Origin: Paenibacillus aceris
GTDB lineage: Bacteria; Bacillota; Bacilli; Paenibacillales; NBRC-103111
DNA length: 64,000 nt
Direction: 5' to 3'
Assembly (NCBI RefSeq): GCF_017874035.1
Contig: NZ_JAGGKV010000012.1
Span: 62,001-126,000 of the forward strand
Shown here: piece after piece, positions 17,194 to 26,246 of the stretch
Layout: the number at the start of each line of letters is the position of its first letter
Position numbering within the stretch: position 1 is the first letter of the stretch
Position numbers and translations under genes: made by a program
The notes under the pieces: model-generated
What the model saw: only the letters and a program-made list of their open reading frames with translations
Databases searched by the model: none
What the model was told of the DNA's origin: nothing

Positions 17194-17870
17194 CGCAGCG
17201 TGACGAGGAATACTTGACGAGGGAACAGCAAGCGCACATCTTACTCGCGGCGGAGGCGCTCGTGAAGGAAAAGCTGGAACGCGATAGCAGCGGCCACGAT
17301 TGGTGGCACATCTATCGCGTCGTGCAGACGACGAAGCGCATCGCCGCCCAAGAGGGCGCCGACGCTTTCGTCTGCGAGCTTGCGGCGCTGCTTCACGACG
17401 TCGTCGACGAGAAGCTGAACGCCGATCCAGCCGCCGCGCAGCGCGAGCTGGAAGCATGGTTGGCCGCCAGCGGCACGCCGGCGGCTGCGGTGGATCACGT
17501 GCTGGAGATCATCAGCACGATGTCGTTCAAAGGCGGCGCGCGTCCGCCTATGCGCACGCTGGAAGGCCAGGTCGTGCAGGATGCCGACCGGCTGGACGCA
17601 ATTGGCGCGGTGGGCATCTCGCGCGTCTTCGCCTACTCGGGCTGGAAAGGCCGCCCGATTCATGATCCTTCCGTCACGGCGCGTGAGCACCTGACGGAAG
17701 CGGAGTATCGCGCGGGGAACGACACCGCGATTAATCACTTCTACGAGAAGCTCCTCAAGCTGAAGGAGCTGATGAATACCGCTTACGCCCGCCAGCTGGC
17801 GGAGGAGCGGCACCGCTTCATGGAGCAGTACCTCGAGCAGTTTTACGCGGAGTGGGAAGGCGAGCGGTAA
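17190..17870 (+). CDS. HD-domain phosphohydrolase (YedJ-like)
   Basis: 226 residues. Metal-binding HD motifs are intact: His36 in GHDWWH, His69-Asp70 in LLHDVVDEK, and the third Asp in VVQDADRLDAIGAVG. This is the arrangement of the small uncharacterised YedJ/YpgQ-like hydrolases, for which nucleotide pyrophosphatase activity has been reported in some members. The start overlaps the TrmB-type stop by four bases. Codon third positions are strongly G/C compared with most neighbours. No terminator follows directly. The pairing with a TrmB-like regulator suggests the hydrolase is part of the response, but the substrate is unknown. Confidence 0.88.
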   Translation: MTQRDEEYLTREQQAHILLAAEALVKEKLERDSSGHDWWHIYRVVQTTKRIAAQEGADAFVCELAALLHDVVDEKLNADPAAAQRELEAWLAASGTPAAAVDHVLEIISTMSFKGGARPPMRTLEGQVVQDADRLDAIGAVGISRVFAYSGWKGRPIHDPSVTAREHLTEAEYRAGNDTAINHFYEKLLKLKELMNTAYARQLAEERHRFMEQYLEQFYAEWEGER

Positions 17871-17950
17871 TTTTTGGCCGCGGCAGGTACGGGACTCGTG
17901 CGATACCGACTTTGGGCTGATAATTGGATCCCGCTATCGGCAAATGCAGA

Positions 17951-18182
17951 AATTAACGGGATGTTTTCCTGTTAATTTCACTAGGCGCATTTCAGTGGGG
18001 GCATGTTAGGGCCGCCATGCAGCGACGATACAACGCGCGCCCTGGATTCGCAAGAAAGAGAAGACCGTCTAGGCGAACTGCGAACGCCTGACGGTCTTTC
18101 TACGTTGCATAATGTACAACCTGATGTCTCAAACCAGCTCCATCGCCCCTCTATATTGTACAATTGTTGCATAAAGTACAAC
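17951..18182. repeat. Intergenic region with hairpins and the 17-bp palindromic repeat, second cluster
   Basis: Gap 17871-18220 holds three things. A hairpin GAAATTAAC...GTTAATTTC lies at 17951-17981. A 9+5 bp hairpin AAGACCGTC-AGGCG / CGCCT-ACGGTCTT at 18061-18098 is followed by TTTC and may be a terminator for the HD gene. Two copies of the GTTGYA-N5-TACAAC repeat lie at 18104-18120 and 18166-18182, with a decayed third at about 18155. No gene was seen. Confidence 0.6.
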
Positions 18183-18220
18183 GAACCTCCTGGTGTTTGT
18201 AGCACGTTAGGTCCCCCTAC

Positions 18221-19048
18221 TCACTCAAAAGACGGCTTCGTCAGCGGACAATTCGGCAAGCCGAGAATCTCCACATTATATTCAGCCAGCTTGCGCAAGA
18301 AATAGCATGTTTCGGGCAAATGATGCTCCAGGAACCGCAGGGTCAAACGGCTGAGCAGCTCAGTATGTTGATATTCCCGAATGACCTCTTCAACGACATG
18401 ATAGAAGCCGATGACGGTCACGGCAACTTGTCTGGCAAACTTTTGCTGGACGGCAAAACCTGGTGCCGTGAAACGGAGGAAGCCGCGTATGGCGGTGTTT
18501 TTAACGATATGTGAGCTGAATTGCTGCGCGTACTGCTGTGTGCTTTTAAGCAGCTCCATTTCCGTAGGGTCCAAATGATTGCCCAGAAGCACGGTATGAC
18601 CTAATTGATCTTCCATCCACATTTCCATCAGTGCAACAAGCGGCAGGGGCTCATACGGCACACCGTTCATCCAAGCATGCAAAATCCGGAGGTACTCGCC
18701 GTTCTCCAATAATGTCCCGTTGAAATAGACGGGCGTCAGCGAGACGACGATTTTATTTTCAATCCGTAAATGCTGCAAATAGCCCTCAAACTGATAATAA
18801 CCGTGCGCTACGGGGTATATTTCTTTAGAAAGCTGAATCATCGTTTCCGAAGAGACCGGCAGTGACGGATCTGTTCTCAAAATACGATTCCGCAGTTCGG
18901 AGAATGCCGCAATGTATCGCTTGGCGATGGCAATCCACTGCACCTCTTCATTCGCAAGCGCCTCGTCCACAAATATGGCGTGATCCTGTAAGATTTCGAC
19001 CCAAAACAAGTGTTCCTGCCAGGGTGTGATGGTCTCATTTAGGCTCAT
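18221..19048 (-). CDS. DUF2935 family protein
   Basis: 275 residues, all-helical, with the DUF2935 opening EHLFWVEILQDHAIFVDEAL and several conserved His/Glu-bearing helices arranged as two similar halves (EHLFW...DHA early; EDQLGHTVLLGNHLDPTE in the middle). The layout suggests a four-helix metal-binding fold, but no activity is known to me. The ATG at 19048 has AGGAGG nine bases upstream; an upstream in-frame start at 19105 lacks one. It is divergent from the DUF445 gene around a palindrome. Confidence 0.85.
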   Translation of the reverse strand: MSLNETITPWQEHLFWVEILQDHAIFVDEALANEEVQWIAIAKRYIAAFSELRNRILRTDPSLPVSSETMIQLSKEIYPVAHGYYQFEGYLQHLRIENKIVVSLTPVYFNGTLLENGEYLRILHAWMNGVPYEPLPLVALMEMWMEDQLGHTVLLGNHLDPTEMELLKSTQQYAQQFSSHIVKNTAIRGFLRFTAPGFAVQQKFARQVAVTVIGFYHVVEEVIREYQHTELLSRLTLRFLEHHLPETCYFLRKLAEYNVEILGLPNCPLTKPSFE

Positions 19049-19098
19049 GGAAAGGTTCCTCCTAGGTCTCTTAACTTCGTGCCAAGCCCTGCCGATAC

Positions 19099-19116
19099 TA
19101 CACATACCGATGTGTA
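19099..19116. promoter_or_regulatory. 18-bp operator-like palindrome between divergent genes
   Basis: TACACAT-ACCG-ATGTGTA is a perfect 7-bp inverted repeat with a 4-bp centre, about 50 bp before the DUF2935 start and 92 bp before the DUF445 start. It could be a binding site for a dimeric regulator of either or both genes; no regulator is adjacent. Confidence 0.4.
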
Positions 19117-19207
19117 TTCCATTGATTCGGGTTCGAGAACAGCTTTCGTCGGATTTTGTGGTAAAATAGAACGAATAGTTGTTGAAAATCGAGTGGAAAG
19201 AGATGTT

Positions 19208-20461
19208 ATGACGATGAAAAAAGAAGCAAAGTATATAGCGACGGTTTCCTTAGGTGTGATGGGAGCAGGCTTTTTGGCTACACTTCCTGTAGCTTCCACG
19301 GTGTGGGGAGGATTTCTGCAAGGCGGTTTTGAAGCCGGGGTTGTAGGCGGATTGGCGGATTGGTTTGCGGTTAGCGCTTTGTTCCGTCACCCGATGGGCA
19401 TTCCGATTCCGCATACGGCGCTGCTGCCGAAGAATCGCGAGAAAATAACGAGAGCCCTTGTCTCCACGGTCGAAAATGAGCTGCTTTCCAAAGAAACGAT
19501 CCGTGCCCGCTTGCAGCAAATTCGCTTTCTCGAAAAAGGGCTGGAGCTGGCGGAAAGCCATCTAGACAGCGAGGCGCTTCACAAAGGCCTTGGCGCGCTT
19601 GCCAAACAAGCGTTGAATGCCATTGATCTTGAAAAATTAACACCTCTGCTGGCGGAGGAGATTAATAAAGCGCTCCAGGATCTTGATACGAGCCGCCTTG
19701 TTCGCGCGCTTGTAGACACGGTTATGGATGGCGGCTATGAAGGCAAAACGTTTGATTTTGTCCTAGATAAAGTGGAAGCTTGGGCTTTTAAAGCGGAGAC
19801 GCGCGATCAGCTTGGGGCGATGGCACTCAAAGCTTTCGAGGGGCTTCAGTCCAATGGCTTCATGGCCTTTGCCGTGAACGCGTTCATCGGGATGGTCAAT
19901 GAGGAGAAGATCGGGGGCATCATCCAGAACTTCTTGCTTTCCTACATTGAGCAAATGCGTATGAAGCAGCATCCGCGTAGAGAGGCCGTGCTTTCCTTCA
20001 TCCGTAATGAGTTGAACAAGCTGGAAAGAAATCCTAAGCTTCTGGCTGAGCTGGACGCGTTAAAAACAAAGCTGCCAGACATGTTCGATCTGGACGCTAA
20101 GCTTTCAGGAATGCTGATACGGTTGAAGGCCAAGGCTGAGGACTTCGTAGAGCGGCCCGATTTCGTGCCCGTGTACGTGGTTCCGGTGATTCGGAACGTG
20201 CTTGCGTCTGTAAAAGCAAACGAAGCTTATCTGCAGCGCGGCGAGAGCTGGGTGCAAGAGCAGTTCGCTTCGTATTTGGAGAAAAATCACAGCAAAATCG
20301 GTCAACTCGTCAAGGAAAACCTGGATAAATTCGACAACGAGAAGCTGACTCAGCTCATGGAAGATAAGATTGGCAAGGACTTGCAGTGGATTCGTGTCAA
20401 CGGCGCGATCTGCGGATTTATCATCGGGCTTGGCTTGGCAGGGTTAAAGATGCTGTTTTAA
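19208..20461 (+). CDS. DUF445 family membrane protein (YheB-like)
   Basis: About 417 residues from ATG 19208, chosen because GGAAAGAG sits just upstream and the hydrophobic N-terminus then begins promptly. Upstream in-frame codons to 19079 read as non-coding promoter sequence. There is a membrane span at about 12-35 (LGVMGAGFLATLPV) followed by GGLADWFAVSALFRHPMGIPIPHTALL, which is diagnostic for DUF445. A long helical cytoplasmic part follows, and a C-terminal span ICGFIIGLGLAGLKMLF ends the protein. Function is unknown; a relative in Bacillus is membrane-associated. The ABC importer starts 42 bp downstream on the same strand and may be co-transcribed. Confidence 0.9.
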   Translation: MTMKKEAKYIATVSLGVMGAGFLATLPVASTVWGGFLQGGFEAGVVGGLADWFAVSALFRHPMGIPIPHTALLPKNREKITRALVSTVENELLSKETIRARLQQIRFLEKGLELAESHLDSEALHKGLGALAKQALNAIDLEKLTPLLAEEINKALQDLDTSRLVRALVDTVMDGGYEGKTFDFVLDKVEAWAFKAETRDQLGAMALKAFEGLQSNGFMAFAVNAFIGMVNEEKIGGIIQNFLLSYIEQMRMKQHPRREAVLSFIRNELNKLERNPKLLAELDALKTKLPDMFDLDAKLSGMLIRLKAKAEDFVERPDFVPVYVVPVIRNVLASVKANEAYLQRGESWVQEQFASYLEKNHSKIGQLVKENLDKFDNEKLTQLMEDKIGKDLQWIRVNGAICGFIIGLGLAGLKMLF

Positions 20462-20503
20462 AGTGAACGACGACGGGATACGCCCGAGTGGAGGGGAAGC
20501 ATT

Positions 20504-21343
20504 TTGATCGAGATTAAAGGAGTCAGCAAGACGTTCGTGCAGCGAATCGGCGGCAACTACAAGGCGCTTGACAATATCACATTAACGATAAAAAAAGGGG
20601 AGTTCGTCTCCGTGCTCGGGCCGTCTGGCTGCGGAAAATCAACGGTGCTGAACCTGGTCGCAGGCTTCGATACGCAAAGCGAAGGCACGATTGAGGTGAA
20701 TGGGAAAAAGGTGACCGGAGCTGGGGCTGACCGCGTGGTCGTGTTTCAGGAGCACGGCCTGTTCCCATGGTTGACCGTGCTGGATAATGTGGCCTTCGGT
20801 CTCAAGCAGAAGGGCATCCCCAAAAAAGAGCGCCATGACCTCGCGATGGAGCAGATCAAAGCGGTGCATCTCAGCCGCTTCGCGGACCGCTACCCGCATG
20901 AGCTTTCCGGCGGTATGAAGCAGCGGGCGGCCATTGCACGAGCACTTGCGATGGACCCTGAGATTTTGCTCATGGATGAGCCGTTTGCAGCGCTGGATGA
21001 GCAGACTCGTCTTATTTTACACAAGGAATTGGAAGAAATTTGGATGCGTACGCGTAAAACGATTCTCTTCATTACCCATAACATCCGGGAAGCGGTGATC
21101 CTGTCGGATCGTGTCGTTGTGATGTCCACACGTCCCGGCACCATTAAGAAGGAGTTCACCGTACAGGCAGCAAGACCTCGGGATATCGCAGATCCTTTGC
21201 TGCATCACGTGGAGAATGCGGCGATGGACGCGCTGGCGGATGAACTCGAGAAGGTGGTAAGGGAGGAGACGGGCGATGAGTACCGCATTAAGAAGAACGA
21301 TTTTTCTGGTACTGCTTCTGATAGCTTGGGAGGCGGGATTTAG
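20504..21343 (+). CDS. ABC transporter ATPase, nitrate/sulfonate/taurine type (SsuB-like)
   Basis: 279 residues. Walker A GPSGCGKST (39-47), Q-loop FQEHGLFPWLTV, signature LSGGMKQRAAIARAL, Walker B ILLMDEPFAALDEQTR and the switch His in FITHNIREA are all present; the FPWL and FAALD context is characteristic of the SsuB/TauB/NrtD group. The start is TTG behind GAGGGGAAG. The C-terminal 70 bases overlap the permease gene, an unusually long overlap that implies translational coupling. It energises uptake of a small anion or sulfur/nitrogen compound. Confidence 0.9.
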   Translation: MIEIKGVSKTFVQRIGGNYKALDNITLTIKKGEFVSVLGPSGCGKSTVLNLVAGFDTQSEGTIEVNGKKVTGAGADRVVVFQEHGLFPWLTVLDNVAFGLKQKGIPKKERHDLAMEQIKAVHLSRFADRYPHELSGGMKQRAAIARALAMDPEILLMDEPFAALDEQTRLILHKELEEIWMRTRKTILFITHNIREAVILSDRVVVMSTRPGTIKKEFTVQAARPRDIADPLLHHVENAAMDALADELEKVVREETGDEYRIKKNDFSGTASDSLGGGI

Positions 21344-22040
21344 GCTGTTTGATTGGGGATGGAAATTTCCTTCGCCGACCCAAACTTTGCAAGCTTTTTA
21401 CGACGGATTGGTGCACGGCGAGCTGGTGGCAGCGACACTAGCCAGTATGCTCCGTTTATTGGTTTCCTTCGCACTTTCGCTTGCGATCGGGACAACGTTA
21501 GGCTTCTTATTCGCGCGCTACCGTCTGCTTGATGATACGCTTGGGTTTTTGGTTGTATCCCTGCAAACGATTCCGAGTATTGCTTGGCTGCCTTTTGCTA
21601 TTATTTGGTTCGGTCTTAACGAATCTTCGGTTATTTTCATTACGACGCTGGGCGCAACCTGGACGATGGCTCTCGCGAGCCGCACCGGGATCAAGAACAT
21701 CCCGCCGATTTACTTGCGCGCTGCGCAGACGATGGGAACGGGCAACGGGTTTAGGCTGTTTGTGCAAATCATGATTCCTGCGGCTTTCCCGCATCTCATC
21801 AACGGTGTTCGCACGGCATGGGCTTTCGCTTGGCGCGCCCTGGTTGCCGGGGAACTGATCGCCAAAGGGGCTGGACTCGGTCAGCTGCTGCAGGATGGCC
21901 GCAATCTAGGCGATACCTCGCTCATGCTGTGCATCGTTATTATTATTGCAGTGCTGGGTACGGTCTCTGACCACTTCTGCTTTAAGAAACTAGAAGATAA
22001 AGTGCTGGAGCGCTATGGCCTCGCCGGCTCCAAATCTTAA
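21276..22040 (+). CDS. ABC transporter permease, nitrate/sulfonate/taurine type (SsuC-like)
   Basis: 254 residues with six spans and the BPD_transp_1 EAA-type loop around RAAQTMGTGNGFRLFVQIMI. The N-terminal WEAGFRLFDWGWKFPSPTQT is typical of the SsuC/TauC group. ATG 21276 has GGAGGAG seven bases upstream. The gene begins 68 bases inside the ATPase gene and is followed after 16 bases by the binding-protein gene. Confidence 0.9.
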   Translation: MSTALRRTIFLVLLLIAWEAGFRLFDWGWKFPSPTQTLQAFYDGLVHGELVAATLASMLRLLVSFALSLAIGTTLGFLFARYRLLDDTLGFLVVSLQTIPSIAWLPFAIIWFGLNESSVIFITTLGATWTMALASRTGIKNIPPIYLRAAQTMGTGNGFRLFVQIMIPAAFPHLINGVRTAWAFAWRALVAGELIAKGAGLGQLLQDGRNLGDTSLMLCIVIIIAVLGTVSDHFCFKKLEDKVLERYGLAGSKS

Positions 22041-22056
22041 GCAGGGAGCGAGTCGC

Positions 22057-23082
22057 ATGAGAAAAAAAGCATGGATGCTGCTGCTGCTTTTGTTTGTTGT
22101 TACGATGCTAAGCGCCTGTGAAGAGAAGCTCACTGCTTCCGGCAAGCCTCAGGTGGTCAGGGTTGGTGTATTTAAAAATGTCACGCATGCCGCAGCCTAT
22201 ATCGCGCTAGAGAATGGGTATTTTGCCCGGGAGTGGGGCAATGACGTGAAGATTGAAGTCACGGCTTTCGATAACGGATCCGACTTATCGATTGCGATGG
22301 CCACGGGGGATATCGATGTTGGTTTTGTCGGTCCCGGTCCTGCCACAACGTTCTTTCTGAAAAGCGGGAACTATCGCGTTGTCTCCGGCTCCAATAACGG
22401 CGGTGCGGTGCTTGTCGCCAGGAATGGCGCGGGAATTAACGGCGTTAAGGATTTAGTCGATAAAACGATTGCGATTCCGTCCAAAGGGAATACGAACGAG
22501 ATTTCCCTCCGCATGCTGCTGCAGCAGGAAGGCATCTCGCTGGGACGCGGAGCAGGAAGCGCGCATCTCATCGTGCGCTCTCCGTCGGATGCGCTCATTT
22601 CCTTCCGTCAGAAGGAAATTGATGCGGCGCTCGTCCCCGAGCCATGGGGAACACAGATTGAGAGGGCCGGACTTGGCAAGGTTGTGGTTGATTGGCAGGC
22701 AATTCCGCCGAATCACGGTGATTACCCTACGGTGATTATGGTGGCGAGCGATAAGCTCATTGAGCGCCACAGGGATATCGTGAAGGGCGCGATCAAAGCG
22801 AACATGGACGGCATCGCGTTCATCCAGAACAATCCGGAGCAAGCCTACGAGCTCATCAATAACCAGTTGAAGCAGTACAGCGGCAAAGGGATGGACAAAG
22901 GCTTGATCAAAGCCTCGCTCAGCCGTTTGAGGCTCACTACCGATGTTGATGTGAAGGTGATGGAGGAGATGGCGAGAGTTTCTATCGCTGCCCGATATAT
23001 TAAGGGCATTAAGGAAGAGGAACTTGATCTTAGTAAGTTCGTTGATCTATCCATGCTAGAAGAAGTGAAAAAAGGGAAGTAA
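22057..23082 (+). CDS. ABC substrate-binding lipoprotein, nitrate/sulfonate type (SsuA-like)
   Basis: About 341 residues. The lipoprotein signal has lipobox MLSAC (Cys21). The mature part has the NMT1/SsuA pattern: RVGVFKNVTHAAAYIALENG, then DIDVGFVGPGPATTFFLKSG, then KTIAIPSKGNTNEISLRMLL and EPWGTQI. The start at 22057 is set by GGGAG and the signal peptide; an earlier in-frame codon at 22015 lies inside the permease gene. Last gene of the operon, followed by a terminator. The ligand (aliphatic sulfonate, nitrate or pyrimidine-type compound) cannot be told by eye. Confidence 0.9.
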   Translation: MRKKAWMLLLLLFVVTMLSACEEKLTASGKPQVVRVGVFKNVTHAAAYIALENGYFAREWGNDVKIEVTAFDNGSDLSIAMATGDIDVGFVGPGPATTFFLKSGNYRVVSGSNNGGAVLVARNGAGINGVKDLVDKTIAIPSKGNTNEISLRMLLQQEGISLGRGAGSAHLIVRSPSDALISFRQKEIDAALVPEPWGTQIERAGLGKVVVDWQAIPPNHGDYPTVIMVASDKLIERHRDIVKGAIKANMDGIAFIQNNPEQAYELINNQLKQYSGKGMDKGLIKASLSRLRLTTDVDVKVMEEMARVSIAARYIKGIKEEELDLSKFVDLSMLEEVKKGK

Positions 23083-23086
23083 GACA

Positions 23087-23132
23087 GAAGCCTGTGTCGA
23101 TCCGAATCCGGATGGGTACAGGCTTTTTCAAC
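23087..23132 (+). terminator. Rho-independent terminator after the nitrate/sulfonate-type operon
   Basis: Stem AAGCCTGT / ACAGGCTT with an inner ATCCG-CGGAT pairing, followed by TTTTTC. Confidence 0.85.
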
Positions 23133-23277
23133 GTAGCGCGCCGAGCCTGAGCAAAAGGCCCTCTCGGAAGCCGAGATGGCCTGGAAATGCAGTGAGACGT
23201 CCGAAAAGACCGTCTCATGGGTAAAAGCCGTGCGCGCAGCGAGATTTGCCATGCATATGGGTATCTCAAAAAAGATG

Positions 23278-23346
23278 TTGCCAAATACAATAAATGCCAC
23301 TATACTGAAAACATTCCATATGGAAGCGATTCCAGAAAACGCTTAC
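23278..23346 (+). promoter_or_regulatory. Promoter and operator of the carbohydrate operon
   Basis: TTGCCA (23278-23283), a 17-base spacer and TATACT (23301-23306) form a good SigA promoter. Downstream of the expected start lie TTCCATATGGAA (23314-23325, a perfect palindrome) and GAAAACGCTTAC (23335-23346), which fits the LacI/CcpA-type operator pattern centred on CG. This would be a roadblock site for the LacI-family protein encoded at 27332 or for CcpA. The rest of the gap (23133-23277) shows no supportable gene. Confidence 0.65.
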
Positions 23347-23437
23347 TTACCCATCCTCGACATGAGGATTTTTTTTCAAGGCAATCTGGAATCGATACCA
23401 GAATGGGATGAGAACACCATAGGAAGGTGGTCATGAC

Positions 23438-24397
23438 ATGGAAACGAATCTGCCGCAAGCCAGCGTCGGTACTGCGGTGAAGAAGAGAAATGCTGATCTG
23501 GGAAAACGAATACGGCAGCACAAGCATTTGTATCTCATGCTCCTTCCCTGTATTGTATTTTTCATTATTTTTTCGTATATCCCCATGGGTGGGCTAATGC
23601 TAGCCTTTAAGAATTATCAGTTTAACAAAGGGATACTTGGCAGTCCTTGGGTGGGACTCATGTATTTCAAAGCATTTTTTAACGACTATCAAAGCGCGAA
23701 GTTAATAAAAAACACACTGATTATTAGCAGTATCAAAGTTTTCCTGGGACTGCCTTTTCCGATCCTCCTCGCGTTAATGTTTAATGAGATTAGACATCGG
23801 AGATTTCGGGGCATCACCCAAAGCATTTCGTATTTGCCGCACTTCCTTTCTTGGGTAATCGTCATCGGTCTGATGCAGCGGGTACTAGCTCCCGATACAG
23901 GGCTGCTTAACGAGGCGATCCGTTTTTTCGGTGGAGACGGAAGCACCTTTTTCATGATGGAAAGCAAGTACTTTTATCCGCTCATGTTCGGAAGCCATAT
24001 TTGGCAAAGTATCGGGTGGGATTCAATCATCTATTTGGCCGCTATTGCCGGCATTAATCCTGAACTGCATGAGGCTGCCAAGATAGATGGCGCTAATAAA
24101 TGGCATGAAATTTGGCACGTCACCTTGCCAGGCATTCGCTTAACGATTTCCATTCTGTTTATATTATCGCTGGGTAACATTCTGCAGGCGGGATTCGATC
24201 AAATCTATCTCATGAGAACACCGGGTAACATGGAGCTGGCAGATATTCTTGATACATATATTATTCGTGTAGGACTTCAAAACGGGCAATACGGCTATGC
24301 GACGGCTGTTGGTTTGATGCAGGGCGTGATTGGATTATTGCTTGTTGTGGCTGCTAACCGGGCTTCCAAAAAGTTTTTTGACGAGTCGATATGGTAA
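23438..24397 (+). CDS. Carbohydrate ABC transporter permease (LplB-like)
   Basis: 319 residues with six spans. The start HLYLMLLPCIVFFIIFSYIP and GGLMLAFKNYQF match the LplB/YteP group of oligosaccharide permeases. The EAA motif ELHEAAKIDGANKWHEIWHV contacts a separately encoded ATPase; no ATPase is in this operon, so a shared MsmK/MsmX-type ATPase is expected. GGAAGG upstream supports the ATG. First gene of the operon. Confidence 0.92.
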   Translation: METNLPQASVGTAVKKRNADLGKRIRQHKHLYLMLLPCIVFFIIFSYIPMGGLMLAFKNYQFNKGILGSPWVGLMYFKAFFNDYQSAKLIKNTLIISSIKVFLGLPFPILLALMFNEIRHRRFRGITQSISYLPHFLSWVIVIGLMQRVLAPDTGLLNEAIRFFGGDGSTFFMMESKYFYPLMFGSHIWQSIGWDSIIYLAAIAGINPELHEAAKIDGANKWHEIWHVTLPGIRLTISILFILSLGNILQAGFDQIYLMRTPGNMELADILDTYIIRVGLQNGQYGYATAVGLMQGVIGLLLVVAANRASKKFFDESIW

Positions 24398-24490
24398 CGA
24401 TACCAGATTCTTTCGCTTTTCAACTGTTGAAGTGTTGAAGATCACCGCCAGGTGTTATTCATAATATTTGATGGAAAAGGGGAGTATTGT

Positions 24491-26221
24491 ATGAGTAAAA
24501 GATGGGTCAAATGGGTTACCATGCCTTTGGCAGTAAGCTTGCTGCTAGCGGGTTGTGAAAGCTCCGATCAACCTGTGGCCGGAGGGGACACAGCTTCTAC
24601 TACACCGTCATCTGCAGCCAACAGCGGCAAGCCCGCAACTTGGATCGCAGACCGAACCATTAAAGGACTACTGTTTATTGACAGCGACGATATAACGAAA
24701 GATATTAACCCGGAGATTGCCAAAAAGCTAAAAGAAATGACAGGAATTACGTTGCAAATGGAGGGTGTAAACTCGGAGCATGCGATTGACGGTTTGATTG
24801 CAGGGCTGGCTTCCAATGATTTACCTGACTTTATCGTTTATTACTTGAATAATAGCGGACGCAAAGAAATGCCGGTCATTCTGAAAGCAGCCAAAGAAGA
24901 CATGTTCACGGACCTCACTCCGCTTCTAAAAGGAACGAAGGTGTACAGCAAGTATTTGGACGATAAATATTTGCCGCTGGACACGAAAAACGGCGTGATG
25001 TTCCGTCCGGAATTTAACGGTTCCAGTTACTTTGTCCATATGAACGTTCAAAGGGAAGGCGGGTACGAAGAGCGCAAGTATGTTTCTGGTCCTTATATCC
25101 GCAAAGATATTGCTGAGAAGCTGAACGTTGATCCTCGAACGATTAAAACAACGGATCAAGTGTACGAATTGGCTCAGAAGATCAAAGAGGGCAATTTCAA
25201 GGATAAAAACGGAAAAGATATTACGCCGCTAGGGCCTCGATATTGGGGGAACAGCAATCATGAGAATGGATCCTTATTCAATGGATTGACGTGGGGGGCG
25301 ATTGATCAAGGCTTCGACAAGAACAAGGACGGCAAAATCGTACACGAGAGCAAGACGGAATATCCACTGAAGCGGATTGAATTCGTGCAGAAGCTTTTGA
25401 AGGAAAAGTTGATGGTGCCTGATTACTACGCCATGCAGGAAAATAAAGCGACGGAAGGAGCAATTAACGGGTCATTTGGCATTATCGGCGATATGCATAA
25501 CTATCTGGACTTCAATAAGGATATGAGCTATATCCCACTCGGTCCTATGAATTTTGTGGATGGAACGTACCGGATGAACGTGGATTATAAGAGCGGGTAT
25601 ATGGCCTGGTCGATTCCGAAAACAACGAAAAACCCGCAGGATGTCGTCAAATTTGCCGATTTCCTGGCCAGTCGTGAAGGCAAGCTGCTCTGGCAGTACG
25701 GTCTGGAAGGAAGAGACTACACGCTGGATGCCAAGGGCAATCCTTTAGTCAAAAAAGAAGTGATGGAGCTTCGGAACAAAGATCCGAAGGCGGCCAAAGA
25801 GCTGGGCTTTGACGGCGCAGGCAATGGTTGGGGCGGCTATCTTGGCAGTACGGATATCAACCGACTAGGAGATTTCGGTGAAATGCAGTATGGCGATGCG
25901 GTTTCTCCGGAAGCCAACGCAACTCCGCTGAAAATCGCCGATTACTGGGGCTACGATGAGAAAAAGAAAAACGCCATTATTAACGACGGCTATCGTCCGC
26001 TTTCATTCATTAATGAGCTTCCGACAGGCAATGAGTTAAAAACAGCTTTATCGAACTACAATGAAAGCATCATTCGTGCCTTCTACGCCAAGAACATGGA
26101 TGAAGCTCAAAAAATTCTGGAATCTTCAAAGAAGCAGCTCCAGGCTGCGGGCTTAGACAAATTCGAAGAACTGCTTCAGAAGAAGGACAGCGATCCTAAA
26201 ACGAAAGTGATTCTTAAATAG
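24491..26221 (+). CDS. Carbohydrate ABC transporter substrate-binding lipoprotein (LplA-like)
   Basis: 576 residues, the large size typical of LplA/YtcQ-type binding proteins in Paenibacillus. Lipobox LLAGC puts the lipid on Cys22, followed by a Ser/Thr-rich linker. ATG 24491 has GGGGAG eight bases upstream; an in-frame codon at 24452 has no such site. It sits between its two permease genes rather than at either end. The ligand is probably an oligosaccharide or sugar-acid derivative; the identity cannot be inferred. Confidence 0.9.
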   Translation: MSKRWVKWVTMPLAVSLLLAGCESSDQPVAGGDTASTTPSSAANSGKPATWIADRTIKGLLFIDSDDITKDINPEIAKKLKEMTGITLQMEGVNSEHAIDGLIAGLASNDLPDFIVYYLNNSGRKEMPVILKAAKEDMFTDLTPLLKGTKVYSKYLDDKYLPLDTKNGVMFRPEFNGSSYFVHMNVQREGGYEERKYVSGPYIRKDIAEKLNVDPRTIKTTDQVYELAQKIKEGNFKDKNGKDITPLGPRYWGNSNHENGSLFNGLTWGAIDQGFDKNKDGKIVHESKTEYPLKRIEFVQKLLKEKLMVPDYYAMQENKATEGAINGSFGIIGDMHNYLDFNKDMSYIPLGPMNFVDGTYRMNVDYKSGYMAWSIPKTTKNPQDVVKFADFLASREGKLLWQYGLEGRDYTLDAKGNPLVKKEVMELRNKDPKAAKELGFDGAGNGWGGYLGSTDINRLGDFGEMQYGDAVSPEANATPLKIADYWGYDEKKKNAIINDGYRPLSFINELPTGNELKTALSNYNESIIRAFYAKNMDEAQKILESSKKQLQAAGLDKFEELLQKKDSDPKTKVILK

Positions 26222-26246
26222 TCGAACGTTGAGTTAGGAAGCCGGC

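Noticed and set aside
23176..23436. 86-codon open frame before the sugar permease
   Set aside because: It runs through a promoter, a palindrome and an operator-like site; no ribosome-binding site and no coding character.
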